Assembly: GCF_002741105.1 (NCBI RefSeq)
Contig: NZ_NIQU01000001.1
Span: forward strand, 62,001 to 126,000
Length of the DNA stretch: 64,000 nucleotides
Reading direction: 5' to 3'
Source of the DNA: Pseudomonas sediminis
GTDB lineage: Bacteria; Pseudomonadota; Gammaproteobacteria; Pseudomonadales; Pseudomonadaceae
A program made the position numbers and the translations under genes. The notes under the pieces were generated by a model that ran no database searches, had not been told where the DNA came from, and saw only the letters and a list, made by a program, of their open reading frames with translations. Shown here in pieces: positions 18,454 to 26,438 of the stretch. The stretch's first letter is position 1; each line of letters begins with the position of its first letter.

Positions 18454-18857
18454 TGGAATGGCTAGCCGCAATCACTACCGGAGGCCTGGCGGGTCTGGGC
18501 CTGTGGATGCTCCTGGATCGCAACCTCAAGCGCGTCGTGCTGGGCGTGGTGGTCCTGGGTAATGCAATCAACCTGGGGGTTCTCACCGCTGGGCGCTTCT
18601 TCGGCGAACGCCCGGCATTCGTCGAGGCTGGCAACGCAGTCAGCACAGCCAACCCGTTGCCGCAGGCGCTGGTGCTGACCGCCATCGTCATCGGTTTCAG
18701 CCTGTTCATCTTCGCCCTGGCGCTGCTCAAGCGCACCCGCGAACTGCATGGCGACAAGACCACCGACTCGGTCAGCTCGATCACCGAGCAACCGGCACCG
18801 GACTGGCACGACAGCGAGCATGAAAACGACGCCAGTGGCGCGGAGGCTCGCCGATGA
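18453..18857 (+). CDS. mnhC: Mrp-type cation/proton antiporter subunit C (operon 2)
   Basis: A 134-residue NuoK-like subunit with three membrane helices. VLGNAINLGVLTAGRFFGE and NPLPQALVLTAIVIGFSLFIF are the MnhC signature. The ATG overlaps the stop of the A subunit by one base (TAATG). The protein carries a hydrophilic C-terminal tail of about 40 residues, rich in Asp, Glu, Ser and His, that operon 1's C subunit lacks. The tail should lie on one face of the membrane and may be regulatory. Confidence 0.92.
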   Translation: MEWLAAITTGGLAGLGLWMLLDRNLKRVVLGVVVLGNAINLGVLTAGRFFGERPAFVEAGNAVSTANPLPQALVLTAIVIGFSLFIFALALLKRTRELHGDKTTDSVSSITEQPAPDWHDSEHENDASGAEARR

Positions 18858-20350
18858 ATCACGCGTTACTCGTTGCACCGATTCTCATCCCCCTGTGCAG
18901 CCTGCTGCTGGCGATCATCCTGCGCCGCCACCTGCTGGCCGTGCGTGTGCTCAGCCTAAGCGGCGCCGCCCTGCTGCTGGCCGTCGGCCTGGTGCTGGTC
19001 TGGCAGGCCGCGCAAGGCGTGGTGCTCAGCGGTCAGGTGGGCAACTGGCAGGCGCCGTTCGGTATCAGCCTGGTGATTGATCGCCTGTCAGCGGTGATGA
19101 TCGCCATCAGTGCCCTAGTCGCACTGGTCACCCTGCTCTATGGCGTGGCCAAGGACAACGACAGCAAGATCGGTCGCGACTTCCATCTGTTCATCCAGGG
19201 TCTGCTGACCGGTATCTGCGGCGCCTTCATCACCGCCGATATCTTCAACCTGTACGTCTGGTTCGAAGTGCTGCTGATCGCCTCCTTCGCCCTGATGGCG
19301 CTTGGCGGTGGCAGCCGCCGGCTGGCCGGCAGCATGACCTACGTGGCTCTGAACCTGTTCGCCACGCTGATCTTCCTGCTCTCTGCCGGCTTGGTCTACG
19401 GCGCCAGCGGCACGCTGAACATGGGCGAGCTGGCGGTGATCATGCGCAGCGGTGAGGCGCCACCTGGCGTAACGCCGGCACTGCTGCTGATGTTGCTGTC
19501 GTTCGCCATCAAGGCCGCGCTGTTCCCGGTATTCGGCTGGTTGCCGGCCACCTATCACGTTGCCCTGACAGCCGTTTCGGCGATGTTCGCAGGGCTGCTG
19601 ACCAAGGTCGGCGTGTACGCACTGATCCGCCTGGTGACCCTGCTCTGGCCGGAACATGGCCTGCCGCATCAACTGCTGCTGTGGGTCGCCTGCGCAACCA
19701 TGCTGGTAGGTGTGCTTGGCGCGGCGGCGCAGACCGAGGTGCGGCGCATCCTGTCGTTCCACATTGTAAGCCAGGTTGGCTACATGATCCTCGGCCTGGC
19801 CCTGGCCACCCCGCTGGCGCTGGCCGGCGCGGTGTTCTACCTGATCCACCATATCGTGGTGAAAGCCAACCTGTTCTTCATCGGCGGCCTGGCGGCGCGC
19901 ATCTGTGGCTCCGAGCGGCTGGCCGACATGGGCGGGCTATATAAGCGCATGCCCTGGCTGGCACTGCTGTTCGCCATTCCGGCGCTGTCACTGGCGGGCA
20001 TTCCGCCGTTGTCCGGTTTCTGGGCCAAGTTCCTGCTGGTCAAGGCCAGCCTGGATGCTGCTGCCTGGTGGGCGGCGGCTATTGCCCTGCTGACCGGCGT
20101 ATTCACCCTGCTGTCGATGAACAAGATCTGGAACGAAGCCTTTCTCAAGCCCCATCCAGGAGGTGAAGAGGCGCTGCAAACGGTTACCGGCATACGCGCG
20201 GCCTGGCTGGGCATGAGTGCCCTGGCGCTGCTGACCGTGTTGATCGGCCTGGGCGCCGGTCCGCTGATCGACTATGCCGTGGCGGCCGCCGCGCAGCTCG
20301 CCGACCCGCAAGCCTATCTGCAACCCTTCACCGGCGCAGGAGGTATCTGA
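18854..20350 (+). CDS. mnhD: Mrp-type cation/proton antiporter subunit D (operon 2)
   Basis: A 498-residue NuoN/M-like protein with about 14 hydrophobic segments. The acidic channel residue is in ITADIFNLYVWFEVLLIASF (Glu near residue 138) and IKAALFPVFGWLPATYHVA carries the lysine helix. The start overlaps the C-subunit stop by four bases. Together with subunit A it forms the predicted ion-translocating modules. Length and motif order equal those of operon 1, with low overall identity by eye. Confidence 0.94.
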   Translation: MNHALLVAPILIPLCSLLLAIILRRHLLAVRVLSLSGAALLLAVGLVLVWQAAQGVVLSGQVGNWQAPFGISLVIDRLSAVMIAISALVALVTLLYGVAKDNDSKIGRDFHLFIQGLLTGICGAFITADIFNLYVWFEVLLIASFALMALGGGSRRLAGSMTYVALNLFATLIFLLSAGLVYGASGTLNMGELAVIMRSGEAPPGVTPALLLMLLSFAIKAALFPVFGWLPATYHVALTAVSAMFAGLLTKVGVYALIRLVTLLWPEHGLPHQLLLWVACATMLVGVLGAAAQTEVRRILSFHIVSQVGYMILGLALATPLALAGAVFYLIHHIVVKANLFFIGGLAARICGSERLADMGGLYKRMPWLALLFAIPALSLAGIPPLSGFWAKFLLVKASLDAAAWWAAAIALLTGVFTLLSMNKIWNEAFLKPHPGGEEALQTVTGIRAAWLGMSALALLTVLIGLGAGPLIDYAVAAAAQLADPQAYLQPFTGAGGI

Positions 20351-20847
20351 TGCTGTTTGTCATCCATTTGCTGGCCAGCGCTGGCCTGGCATGGAGCCTC
20401 GGCGCCGGCCATCTGGGCGGCGGCCTGCTGGCCTTCGCCCTGTTTTACCTGATCGCCCGCCTGCTGGGGTTGGCCGTCCAACGCCTTGGTCGTTACGCAC
20501 GCAGCCTGGAACATGGCGTCAGTTTCTGCCTGTGGTTCATCGCCCAGGTATTTCTCGCGACCTACCACGTCGCCATTCTGGTGCTGGCGCGCCGGGTCGA
20601 CGTGGAACCAGCAGTGCTTGCCTACCCGGTGACCCGCCGCGAAGTGGACAAGGTCACCCTGCTCGGCACCCTGCTGACCCTGACCCCCGGCACCCTGGCC
20701 CTGGATTATGACGAGGAGCAAGGCCTGCTCTATATCCACGCACTCGATGCACGTCGCCGTGAGGACGTGACCGAAACCCTCATCGAGCTGGAACGCCGTC
20801 TGTTGGCCTGGCTCGATGCCGTCAAAGCCGAAGGAGTAACACCATGA
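20350..20847 (+). CDS. mnhE: Mrp-type cation/proton antiporter subunit E (operon 2)
   Basis: A 165-residue subunit with hydrophobic N-terminal segments and the soluble C-terminal domain DKVTLLGTLLTLTPGTLALD that marks the MnhE family. Its ATG overlaps the TGA of mnhD by one base (TGATG) and its own stop overlaps mnhF. The order C-D-E-F-G is intact. The membrane part is less hydrophobic at the N terminus than operon 1's subunit E. Confidence 0.9.
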   Translation: MLFVIHLLASAGLAWSLGAGHLGGGLLAFALFYLIARLLGLAVQRLGRYARSLEHGVSFCLWFIAQVFLATYHVAILVLARRVDVEPAVLAYPVTRREVDKVTLLGTLLTLTPGTLALDYDEEQGLLYIHALDARRREDVTETLIELERRLLAWLDAVKAEGVTP

Positions 20848-21155
20848 CCCTGCACCTGGCCGGCGCCGCCTGGGTACTGCCCTTGGCTGCAGCCATGCTC
20901 GCACTGAGTGGTTTGATCAGCCTCTATCGCCTGTTGCGCGGCCCGAGCCGCCCGGATCGTGCGGTGGCCATCGACGCCCTCACCCTGCTGGCGGTCGCCG
21001 CTATGGCACTGCTGTGTCTGATGCGCGGCGAGGCGCTGTTCATCGACGTCGCGGTGCTGCTGGCACTGGTGTCGTTTCTCGGTACGGCAGCCTTTGCCTT
21101 CCTGTTCGACGATGCCCACAGCCAGATGCCGGAAAAAAGCGAGGAACGCCCATGA
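20844..21155 (+). CDS. mnhF: Mrp-type cation/proton antiporter subunit F (operon 2)
   Basis: A 103-residue protein with three membrane helices and the family motif RLLRGPSRPDRAVAIDALTL at about residues 28-47. It overlaps mnhE by four bases and mnhG by four bases. It is slightly longer than the operon 1 F subunit because of an acidic C-terminal tail. Confidence 0.9.
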   Translation: MTLHLAGAAWVLPLAAAMLALSGLISLYRLLRGPSRPDRAVAIDALTLLAVAAMALLCLMRGEALFIDVAVLLALVSFLGTAAFAFLFDDAHSQMPEKSEERP

Positions 21156-21493
21156 ACGAAGTACAAGCCTGGCTAGCCTCGCTGCTGGTTCTGGGCGGCG
21201 CGGTGATTTCTCTGCTTGGCGCGATTGGCGTGCTGCGCCTGCCCGACAGCTACAGCCGCATGCACGCCGCGAGCAAGGCCGGCGTGCTCGGCGCCGTCCT
21301 GTTACTTGGCGCAGTGGCTCTGGCCAGCAGTGGCGAGCTGGCCCTGGAGGCCTTTATCGGCCTGCTGATTCTGCTGGCCAGCGCACCGCTGGCCGCTCAC
21401 GCCATCGCCCGCGCCGCGCACCGCGCCGGCATTCGGCCGACGCTGGGACGACTGGGTGATGAGCTGGAGCAGCGCAACAGGGGCGGTGAATAG
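21152..21493 (+). CDS. mnhG: Mrp-type cation/proton antiporter subunit G (operon 2)
   Basis: A 113-residue subunit with the MnhG motif VISLLGAIGVLRLPDSYSRM and the following small-residue helix ASKAGVLGAVLLLGAVALA. The ATG at 21152 overlaps the mnhF stop as ATGA; the frame is open further upstream but only within mnhF. The operon ends five bases from the end of the convergent dinG gene. No intrinsic terminator fits in that gap. Confidence 0.9.
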   Translation: MNEVQAWLASLLVLGGAVISLLGAIGVLRLPDSYSRMHAASKAGVLGAVLLLGAVALASSGELALEAFIGLLILLASAPLAAHAIARAAHRAGIRPTLGRLGDELEQRNRGGE

Positions 21494-21498
21494 ATCAG

Positions 21499-23643
21499 TC
21501 AGTCGATCTGCCGACGGAACGGCGGCAACGCATTGAGAATGGCCTTGCCGTAGCGCTGGGTAACCACACGCCGATCCAGCAGGGTGATGGTGCCGCGGTC
21601 GGCCTCGGTGCGCAGCAGGCGACCGCAAGCCTGCACCAGGCGCAGCGAAGCGTCAGGCACGGCGATTTCCATGAAGGGATTACCACCGCGCGCCTCGATC
21701 CACTCGGCCAGCGCCGCCTCCACCGGATCATCCGGCACGGCGAAGGGAATCTTGGCGATCACCACGTGCTCGCAGTAGGCACCCGGCAGGTCGACACCTT
21801 CGGCGAAACTGGCCAGGCCGAACAGCACGCTTTCCTCACCTGAATCGACGCGTGCCTTGTGCTTGTTCAGGGTCTCCTGTTTGGACAGGTTGCCCTGAAT
21901 GAACACCCGTTTGCGCCAGTCACGATCCAGGCCATCGAACACGTCCTGCATCTGCTTGCGTGAGGAGAACAGCACCAGCGTTCCGCGACTGCCCGCCACC
22001 AGGTCTGGCAGCTCGCGAATAATCGCTGCCGTATGTACTGCTGCCTCGCGCGGGTCGGCCTTGAGATCAGGCACACGCAGCAGGCCGGCATCGGCATGAT
22101 GGAAGGGGCTCGGCACGATGGCGGCGACCGCCACTCTGGGCAGGCCCGCACGCATGCGATAGCGGTCGAAGGTGCCCAGCGCGGTCAGCGTCGCGGACGT
22201 CACCAGGCAGCCATGGGCGACATTCCACAGGTTACGGCGCAGCGTCTCGGCGGCCAGGATCGGGCTGGCGTTGACCTCGATATCGAACAGCGCACCGCTC
22301 TCGGCCAGGGTCAACCAGCGCGCCATCGGCGGGCTTTCCTCCGGGTCTTCGGCGGTGAAAGCCAGCCACAGCTCCCAGTTGCCCTTGGCGCGTGCCATCA
22401 GGCTGCCGAACAGCGGATACCACTCCTCAGCCTGGTGGCTGGCGATGCCCACGGCACCCTCGCCGTCCATCGCTTCCTTGAGCAGCTCGGTAACCCCGGT
22501 AAACAGGTCGTTGAGCTTGGAAAAGCCCTTCTTCAACTCCAGCCCCAACTCGGTCAGGTGCTCCGGCACCACGCCGCCGACGAAGCGGTGACGCGGGCGT
22601 TCGCGCCCTTCCATGTCCTCTCCGGCCTTGAAGTCGGCAATCTCTTCACAAACAGTGAACATGAATTGCTGCTGGGTCTTCAGCTCGCGGGCCAGCTCCG
22701 GCACCTGTTCGATCAGCCGGCCGAGATCCCCCGGCAACGGGTTCTGCGCCAGCAGCTTGGTCAGGTTCTTGTCGATCTGGGTCAGCCAGTCGGCGGTCGA
22801 GCGCAAGCGGGTGAAGTGAGCGAAATGGCCGATGGCCTTGTCCGGCAGGTGATGGCCTTCGTCGAAGACGTAGATGGTTTCACGCGGGTCGGGCAACACT
22901 GCGCCGCCGCCCAGGGCCAGGTCGGCCAGCACCATGTCGTGGTTGGTGACGATCACATCGACCTTGCCCATGCCCTCGCGCGCCTTGTAGAAGGCGCACT
23001 GTTGAAAGTTCGGGCAATGACGATTGGTGCATTGGCTGTGGTCGGTGGTCAGCTGCGCCCAGCGCACGTCTTCCAGCTCCTCCGGCCAGCTGTCGCGGTC
23101 GCCGTCCCATTTGTTGCCGGCGAGCTTTTCGATCATCGCGGTGAACAGCTTCTGGCCCTGTTCATCCACATCGATGCGAAAACCCTCTTCCTCGAACAAC
23201 TGCGCGGTAGCGCTCTGCGCGGCACCATCCTGCAGCAGGTGATCAAGCTTGGACAGGCACAGGTAACGACCACGGCCCTTGGCCAGGGCGAAGCTGAAGT
23301 TCAGGCCGCTGTTGCGCAGCAGATCGGGCAGATCCTTGTGCACGATCTGCTCCTGCAGCGCCACGGTGGCGGTGGCAATCACCAGGCGCTTGCCAGCGGC
23401 CTTGGCCGTGGGAATGGTGGCCAGGCTGTAAGCCACCGTCTTGCCGGTACCGGTGCCCGCCTCGACCGCCACCACGGCAGGCTCACCCAGACGCTTGCCC
23501 TCGTCATCGGTCTTGATGGTGCCGAGCACCTTGGCAATCTCGGCGATCATCAGCCGCTGGCCGTAGCGCGGCTTGAGTGACTTGGCCTCGAGAAAGCGCG
23601 AATAGGCGCCCTGGATCTGGGACTTGAGTTCGGTACTGAGCAT
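21499..23643 (-). CDS. dinG: DinG-type ATP-dependent DNA helicase
   Basis: A 714-residue superfamily 2 (XPD-like) 5'-3' helicase. Walker A is EAGTGTGKT at residues 61-69 and the DEAH-type box is DEGH at 261-264. Cysteines 129, 205, 210 and 216 match the spacing of the DinG 4Fe-4S ligands. DinG unwinds DNA-RNA hybrids, D-loops and G-quadruplexes during repair. The ATG at 23643 gives the usual DinG N terminus; the frame runs on to 23703. A CTG-N10-CAG LexA-like box lies just upstream, which fits the SOS control known for E. coli dinG. Confidence 0.94.
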   Translation of the reverse strand: MLSTELKSQIQGAYSRFLEAKSLKPRYGQRLMIAEIAKVLGTIKTDDEGKRLGEPAVVAVEAGTGTGKTVAYSLATIPTAKAAGKRLVIATATVALQEQIVHKDLPDLLRNSGLNFSFALAKGRGRYLCLSKLDHLLQDGAAQSATAQLFEEEGFRIDVDEQGQKLFTAMIEKLAGNKWDGDRDSWPEELEDVRWAQLTTDHSQCTNRHCPNFQQCAFYKAREGMGKVDVIVTNHDMVLADLALGGGAVLPDPRETIYVFDEGHHLPDKAIGHFAHFTRLRSTADWLTQIDKNLTKLLAQNPLPGDLGRLIEQVPELARELKTQQQFMFTVCEEIADFKAGEDMEGRERPRHRFVGGVVPEHLTELGLELKKGFSKLNDLFTGVTELLKEAMDGEGAVGIASHQAEEWYPLFGSLMARAKGNWELWLAFTAEDPEESPPMARWLTLAESGALFDIEVNASPILAAETLRRNLWNVAHGCLVTSATLTALGTFDRYRMRAGLPRVAVAAIVPSPFHHADAGLLRVPDLKADPREAAVHTAAIIRELPDLVAGSRGTLVLFSSRKQMQDVFDGLDRDWRKRVFIQGNLSKQETLNKHKARVDSGEESVLFGLASFAEGVDLPGAYCEHVVIAKIPFAVPDDPVEAALAEWIEARGGNPFMEIAVPDASLRLVQACGRLLRTEADRGTITLLDRRVVTQRYGKAILNALPPFRRQID

Positions 23644-23663
23644 GGATTCTGAAACGAAAAAGG

Positions 23664-23679
23664 CTGGATAAATTTTCAG
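23664..23679. promoter_or_regulatory. candidate LexA box upstream of dinG
   Basis: CTGGATAAATTTTCAG has the CTG-N10-CAG form of the gammaproteobacterial LexA operator with an AT-rich centre. It lies 21 bases upstream of the dinG ATG and inside the divergent spacer before the CopD-like gene, so it could cover the dinG promoter. Confidence 0.6.
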
Positions 23680-23783
23680 TATTCGCGGAGCGATCGCTAT
23701 CATAGCGCGCCTGTCGATCTGGCGCAGACTCGCGTGCCAATCGAATCAACCAAGCTGCCAAACGGCCCCTCTGGAGATACCGC

Positions 23784-24248
23784 ATGACACCTTACGCACC
23801 GCTCTATGCGCTACACCTGCTGGCCGCCGTCGTCTGGGTCGGCGGCATGTTCTTCGCCTGGATGATTCTGCGCCCGGCAGCGGTGGAAACACTGGAGCCG
23901 CCAGCACGCCTGCGCCTGTGGCTGAGTGTGTTCAAACGCTTCTTCGTCTGGGTCTGGCTGGCGGTACTGATCTTGCCTGTGACCGGCATGGGCATGCTGC
24001 ACATGGGCTACAGCGGCTTCGAAACAGCGCCGCGCTATGTGCACATCATGATGGGCTTGTACCTGGTGATGCTCGCTCTGTTCCTGCGGATTCAAGCACT
24101 GCAGCTACCGGAGCTGCGGCGCGCCGTGGAGGCCGAAAACTGGCCGGCAGGCGGCGAGGTGCTGGGGCGAATTCGCAGGATCGTAGGCAGCAATCTGTTG
24201 ATCGGCCTGGCACTGATGACGCTGGTGGCCATGCGGCCGTCATTCTGA
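23784..24248 (+). CDS. CopD-domain-like inner-membrane protein
   Basis: A 154-residue protein with four hydrophobic segments (about residues 8-30, 48-70, 82-100 and 132-148). The first carries HLLAAVVWVGGMFFAWMI, the CopD-family pattern with a membrane His. A second His lies in YVHIMMGLYLVMLALF. CopD-family proteins are linked to copper or haem handling, but short four-helix members have no fixed role. It is divergent from dinG and may share its regulatory region. No operon partner follows. Confidence 0.75.
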   Translation: MTPYAPLYALHLLAAVVWVGGMFFAWMILRPAAVETLEPPARLRLWLSVFKRFFVWVWLAVLILPVTGMGMLHMGYSGFETAPRYVHIMMGLYLVMLALFLRIQALQLPELRRAVEAENWPAGGEVLGRIRRIVGSNLLIGLALMTLVAMRPSF

Positions 24249-24257
24249 TCGATGACG

Positions 24258-24290
24258 CAGCCCTCGCTGGCAATGAGCGAACGAGGGCTG
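24258..24290. other. hairpin between convergent genes
   Basis: CAGCCCTCG and CGAGGGCTG form a 9-bp stem with a 15-base loop in the gap between the CopD-like and collagen-like genes. There is no U-tract in either direction, so I call it only a 3'-end hairpin. Confidence 0.45.
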
Positions 24291-24297
24291 GGTAGGG

Positions 24298-25059
24298 TCA
24301 GAAACGAAACACCTGCACAGCGCCACTGCGACCTGCAGCGCCTTCGCGCCCAGGCTGACCGGGTTTGCCATCGGCAGCCCCCTCTACGCCATAGACCAGG
24401 CAACCCTTGGCGGCCCCGCCACGGCCGGGGCGCCCCGCCGATCCAGCTACACCACCCGCGCCGCCATCGAGCAGCACCTGCATGCGCTCGACCTCGACTT
24501 GGTGCGGCACTTCCAGCACCACATTGCCGCCCGGCGCGCCATCATGACCATCGGTACCGTCCTGGCCATCGTAGCCAGCGCTGGCCTGGCCCCAGGTACA
24601 ACCACCCGGCTGCCCATGCGCGCCATCGAGCCCGGCATAACCCGGCCTGCCCTGACCACCACGCACATCCAGGGTCAGCGACTCGAATGTCAGCTTGTGC
24701 AGCTTGAGTTTGATCTCCCGCCCAGGAGTGGCTGGCCGGGTGTACGTACCAGCGGCGCCCTTGGCGCTGATCCAGGCGCCCGGACCGATATCGGCATCCT
24801 CAACCACCAGACGCAGCGGCTGATCGCTGGGCGCTACGCCAATACGTGCGTCGCGGCCCATCAGCAACTCGCCGATATGCAGCTCGGTCACCGTCGCAGG
24901 AATCATCAGGGTGGCCTGATCCGCCACTTCCAGTCGCTCAAGCTGCAGACTGCTGCTGGCGACCGGTAAGCGCATCAAGGTATTGGAAGGTACCTTGACC
25001 TGCGTAGCAGCAAGTGAAGTACCCGCAAACAGGCAGAGCAACAGCGTGAAACTACGCAT
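24298..25059 (-). CDS. secreted collagen-like glycine-rich protein
   Basis: A 253-residue precursor. The signal peptide is residues 1-18 (cleavage after SLAA). A beta-rich region with no recognised domain runs to about residue 125. The C-terminal half is dense in Gly-X-Y-like triplets with interruptions, for example GRPGYAGLDGAHGQPGG, GYDGQDGTDGHDGAPGG and GKPGQPGREGAAG. Two Cys in the repeat region could form a disulfide. The ATG at 25059 has GAGGAGG six bases upstream. It overlaps the end of the DUF1145 gene, so the two are co-transcribed. Function unknown; collagen-like bacterial proteins are often surface or matrix components. Confidence 0.75.
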   Translation of the reverse strand: MRSFTLLLCLFAGTSLAATQVKVPSNTLMRLPVASSSLQLERLEVADQATLMIPATVTELHIGELLMGRDARIGVAPSDQPLRLVVEDADIGPGAWISAKGAAGTYTRPATPGREIKLKLHKLTFESLTLDVRGGQGRPGYAGLDGAHGQPGGCTWGQASAGYDGQDGTDGHDGAPGGNVVLEVPHQVEVERMQVLLDGGAGGVAGSAGRPGRGGAAKGCLVYGVEGAADGKPGQPGREGAAGRSGAVQVFRF

Positions 25060-25354
25060 GAGTAGCCTCCTCAAACGCTGCTGCCATGCATTCGGACTTG
25101 TGCTCTACCTTCAGCGGGTAGAGGTGGAAAACGCCGAACAGCAGGACCTGTAGACGATCCAGCCAGGGGCTAGCGCGACCGGACAGGAGGTCTGAAAACA
25201 GCCACAGTTGCACGCCATGCAGCAACGCAAGAAAGGCCGCGAGCACATAGACGAGTTGTTCGAACGGGGTACCGAAACGCTTGGCCAGCGCCGCCCCGAA
25301 TACCAGCCAGAAGGCCAAGGCCAGCGCCTTGCCCATCGTCAACAATGTTTTCAT
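25052..25354 (-). CDS. DUF1145-type small membrane protein
   Basis: A 100-residue protein with two or three hydrophobic segments (about residues 7-25, 30-52 and 68-80) and the family-like pattern GKALALAFWLVFGAALAKRF and FEQLVYVLAAFLALLHGVQ. The C-terminal end is charged. It has no known function. Its last eight bases overlap the start of the collagen-like gene, which suggests translational coupling. The 290 bases upstream hold no gene. Confidence 0.75.
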   Translation of the reverse strand: MKTLLTMGKALALAFWLVFGAALAKRFGTPFEQLVYVLAAFLALLHGVQLWLFSDLLSGRASPWLDRLQVLLFGVFHLYPLKVEHKSECMAAAFEEATHA

Positions 25355-25575
25355 CCCCGCCCTCTTGCGCAGCTATTTTCTAATTAGCGCTGCACGTTAC
25401 CCCCTCGCAACAATGACCACCAGAGCGACGAATATTTTTTAACGACTTTGTTTATCACCCGCGAACGCTCGAGTGCCTCGCTGCATCCGTCATGGGCGCG
25501 GCCCACTATCAGCGAAGAGGTGCAGGTACAAGGAAGATTGCGCGCAAGCCGCGGTCAGCGGCAGATTCCGCACAA
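25355..25575. other. non-coding gap upstream of DUF1145 gene
   Basis: The gap between the DUF1145 start and the OmpA-gene terminator holds no gene. It should contain the promoter of the leftward DUF1145/collagen-like pair; AT-rich stretches lie at 25374-25390 and 25430-25455. I could not fix -35 and -10 elements. Confidence 0.4.
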
Positions 25576-25613
25576 GAAAAGACCCGACCGATGAAAATCG
25601 GTCGGGCCTTTTC
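25576..25613 (-). terminator. intrinsic terminator of the OmpA/glycine-zipper lipoprotein gene
   Basis: GACCCGACCGAT and ATCGGTCGGGCC (one G-T-type mismatch) form the core stem around a GAAA loop, extended by A-run and T-run ends. Reading leftward the U-rich run TTTTCTTG follows. The A/T ends make it potentially bidirectional. Confidence 0.88.
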
Positions 25614-25645
25614 GGGTGACGCCTTATCCGGTTGAGCGAAGCGCC

Positions 25646-26275
25646 TTACGGCTGAGCTTCGACCTCGGCTTCTACGCGACGGTTGATGGCACGGCCATCA
25701 GCAGTGGCGTTGTCAGCAACCGGGCGGCTCTCGCCATAGCCCACCGCCTGCACACGGCCGGACTCGACACCGTACTGGTTGACCAGAACGTCGCGAACGG
25801 CACTGGCACGGCGCTCGGACAGACCCTGGTTGTAAGCATCGCTGCCCACGGAGTCGGTGTGACCTTCAACCACAGTGCTGGTCTGCGGATACTGTTTCAT
25901 GAAGTCGGCCAGGGCTTTGATATCGCCATAGCTTTCCTGCTTGACCTGGGCCTTGTCGAAGTCGAACTTGACGTCCAGTTCGACACGAACGGCTTCGGCC
26001 GGCTCGGCAACGGCAACCTCCTCGACAACAACTTCTTCGACAACGGCAACCTGCTGCGCTTCGGCACCGTGTACCCAGCAGTAAGCTGCGCCTAAACCAG
26101 CACCGAGCGCAGCACCAGCACCAGCCCAGGAAGAACTTTCAATTGCCCCTAACGCCGCACCACCCACACCGCCTACAGCTGCGCAGGTGGGCCAGTCGGT
26201 TTTCTGCAAGCCGGCACAGCCGGTCAGCAGGGTACTAGCCAGAATCAGGGGTACTGCGTTCCTTGTGATACTCAT
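25646..26275 (-). CDS. OmpA-family lipoprotein with N-terminal glycine zipper
   Basis: A 209-residue precursor. The lipobox LLTGC gives Cys20. A glycine-zipper stretch (VGGVGGAALGAIESSSWAGAG) spans about residues 34-64 and may insert in the membrane. A Val/Glu-rich linker follows, then an OmpA domain (about residues 100-205). The domain shows VDVKFDFDKAQVK, VVEGHTDSVGSDAYNQGLSE and GRAINRRVE, the usual peptidoglycan-binding pattern. It is probably a cell-wall-anchored outer-membrane lipoprotein. It stands alone between a terminator and a divergent gene. Confidence 0.9.
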   Translation of the reverse strand: MSITRNAVPLILASTLLTGCAGLQKTDWPTCAAVGGVGGAALGAIESSSWAGAGAALGAGLGAAYCWVHGAEAQQVAVVEEVVVEEVAVAEPAEAVRVELDVKFDFDKAQVKQESYGDIKALADFMKQYPQTSTVVEGHTDSVGSDAYNQGLSERRASAVRDVLVNQYGVESGRVQAVGYGESRPVADNATADGRAINRRVEAEVEAQP

Positions 26276-26438
26276 ACTTTAGGTCTCCAATGTTCATCGG
26301 CCCATAACCGACTCAATAGTAGTAAAGACAGGAGTTGTACAATCCGCCAGCTATAGCAGCTTCTGCGGATAATTTTCTCTCACTCTAGGCCTGATACCGA
26401 CACCACGTTAGTCTTTGCAGACTTTTCGAGGAAGTTCG

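Noticed and set aside
22033..23580. Open frame of about 515 codons opposite dinG
   Set aside because: dinG has complete helicase and Fe-S motifs on the other strand; the antisense frame shows none.
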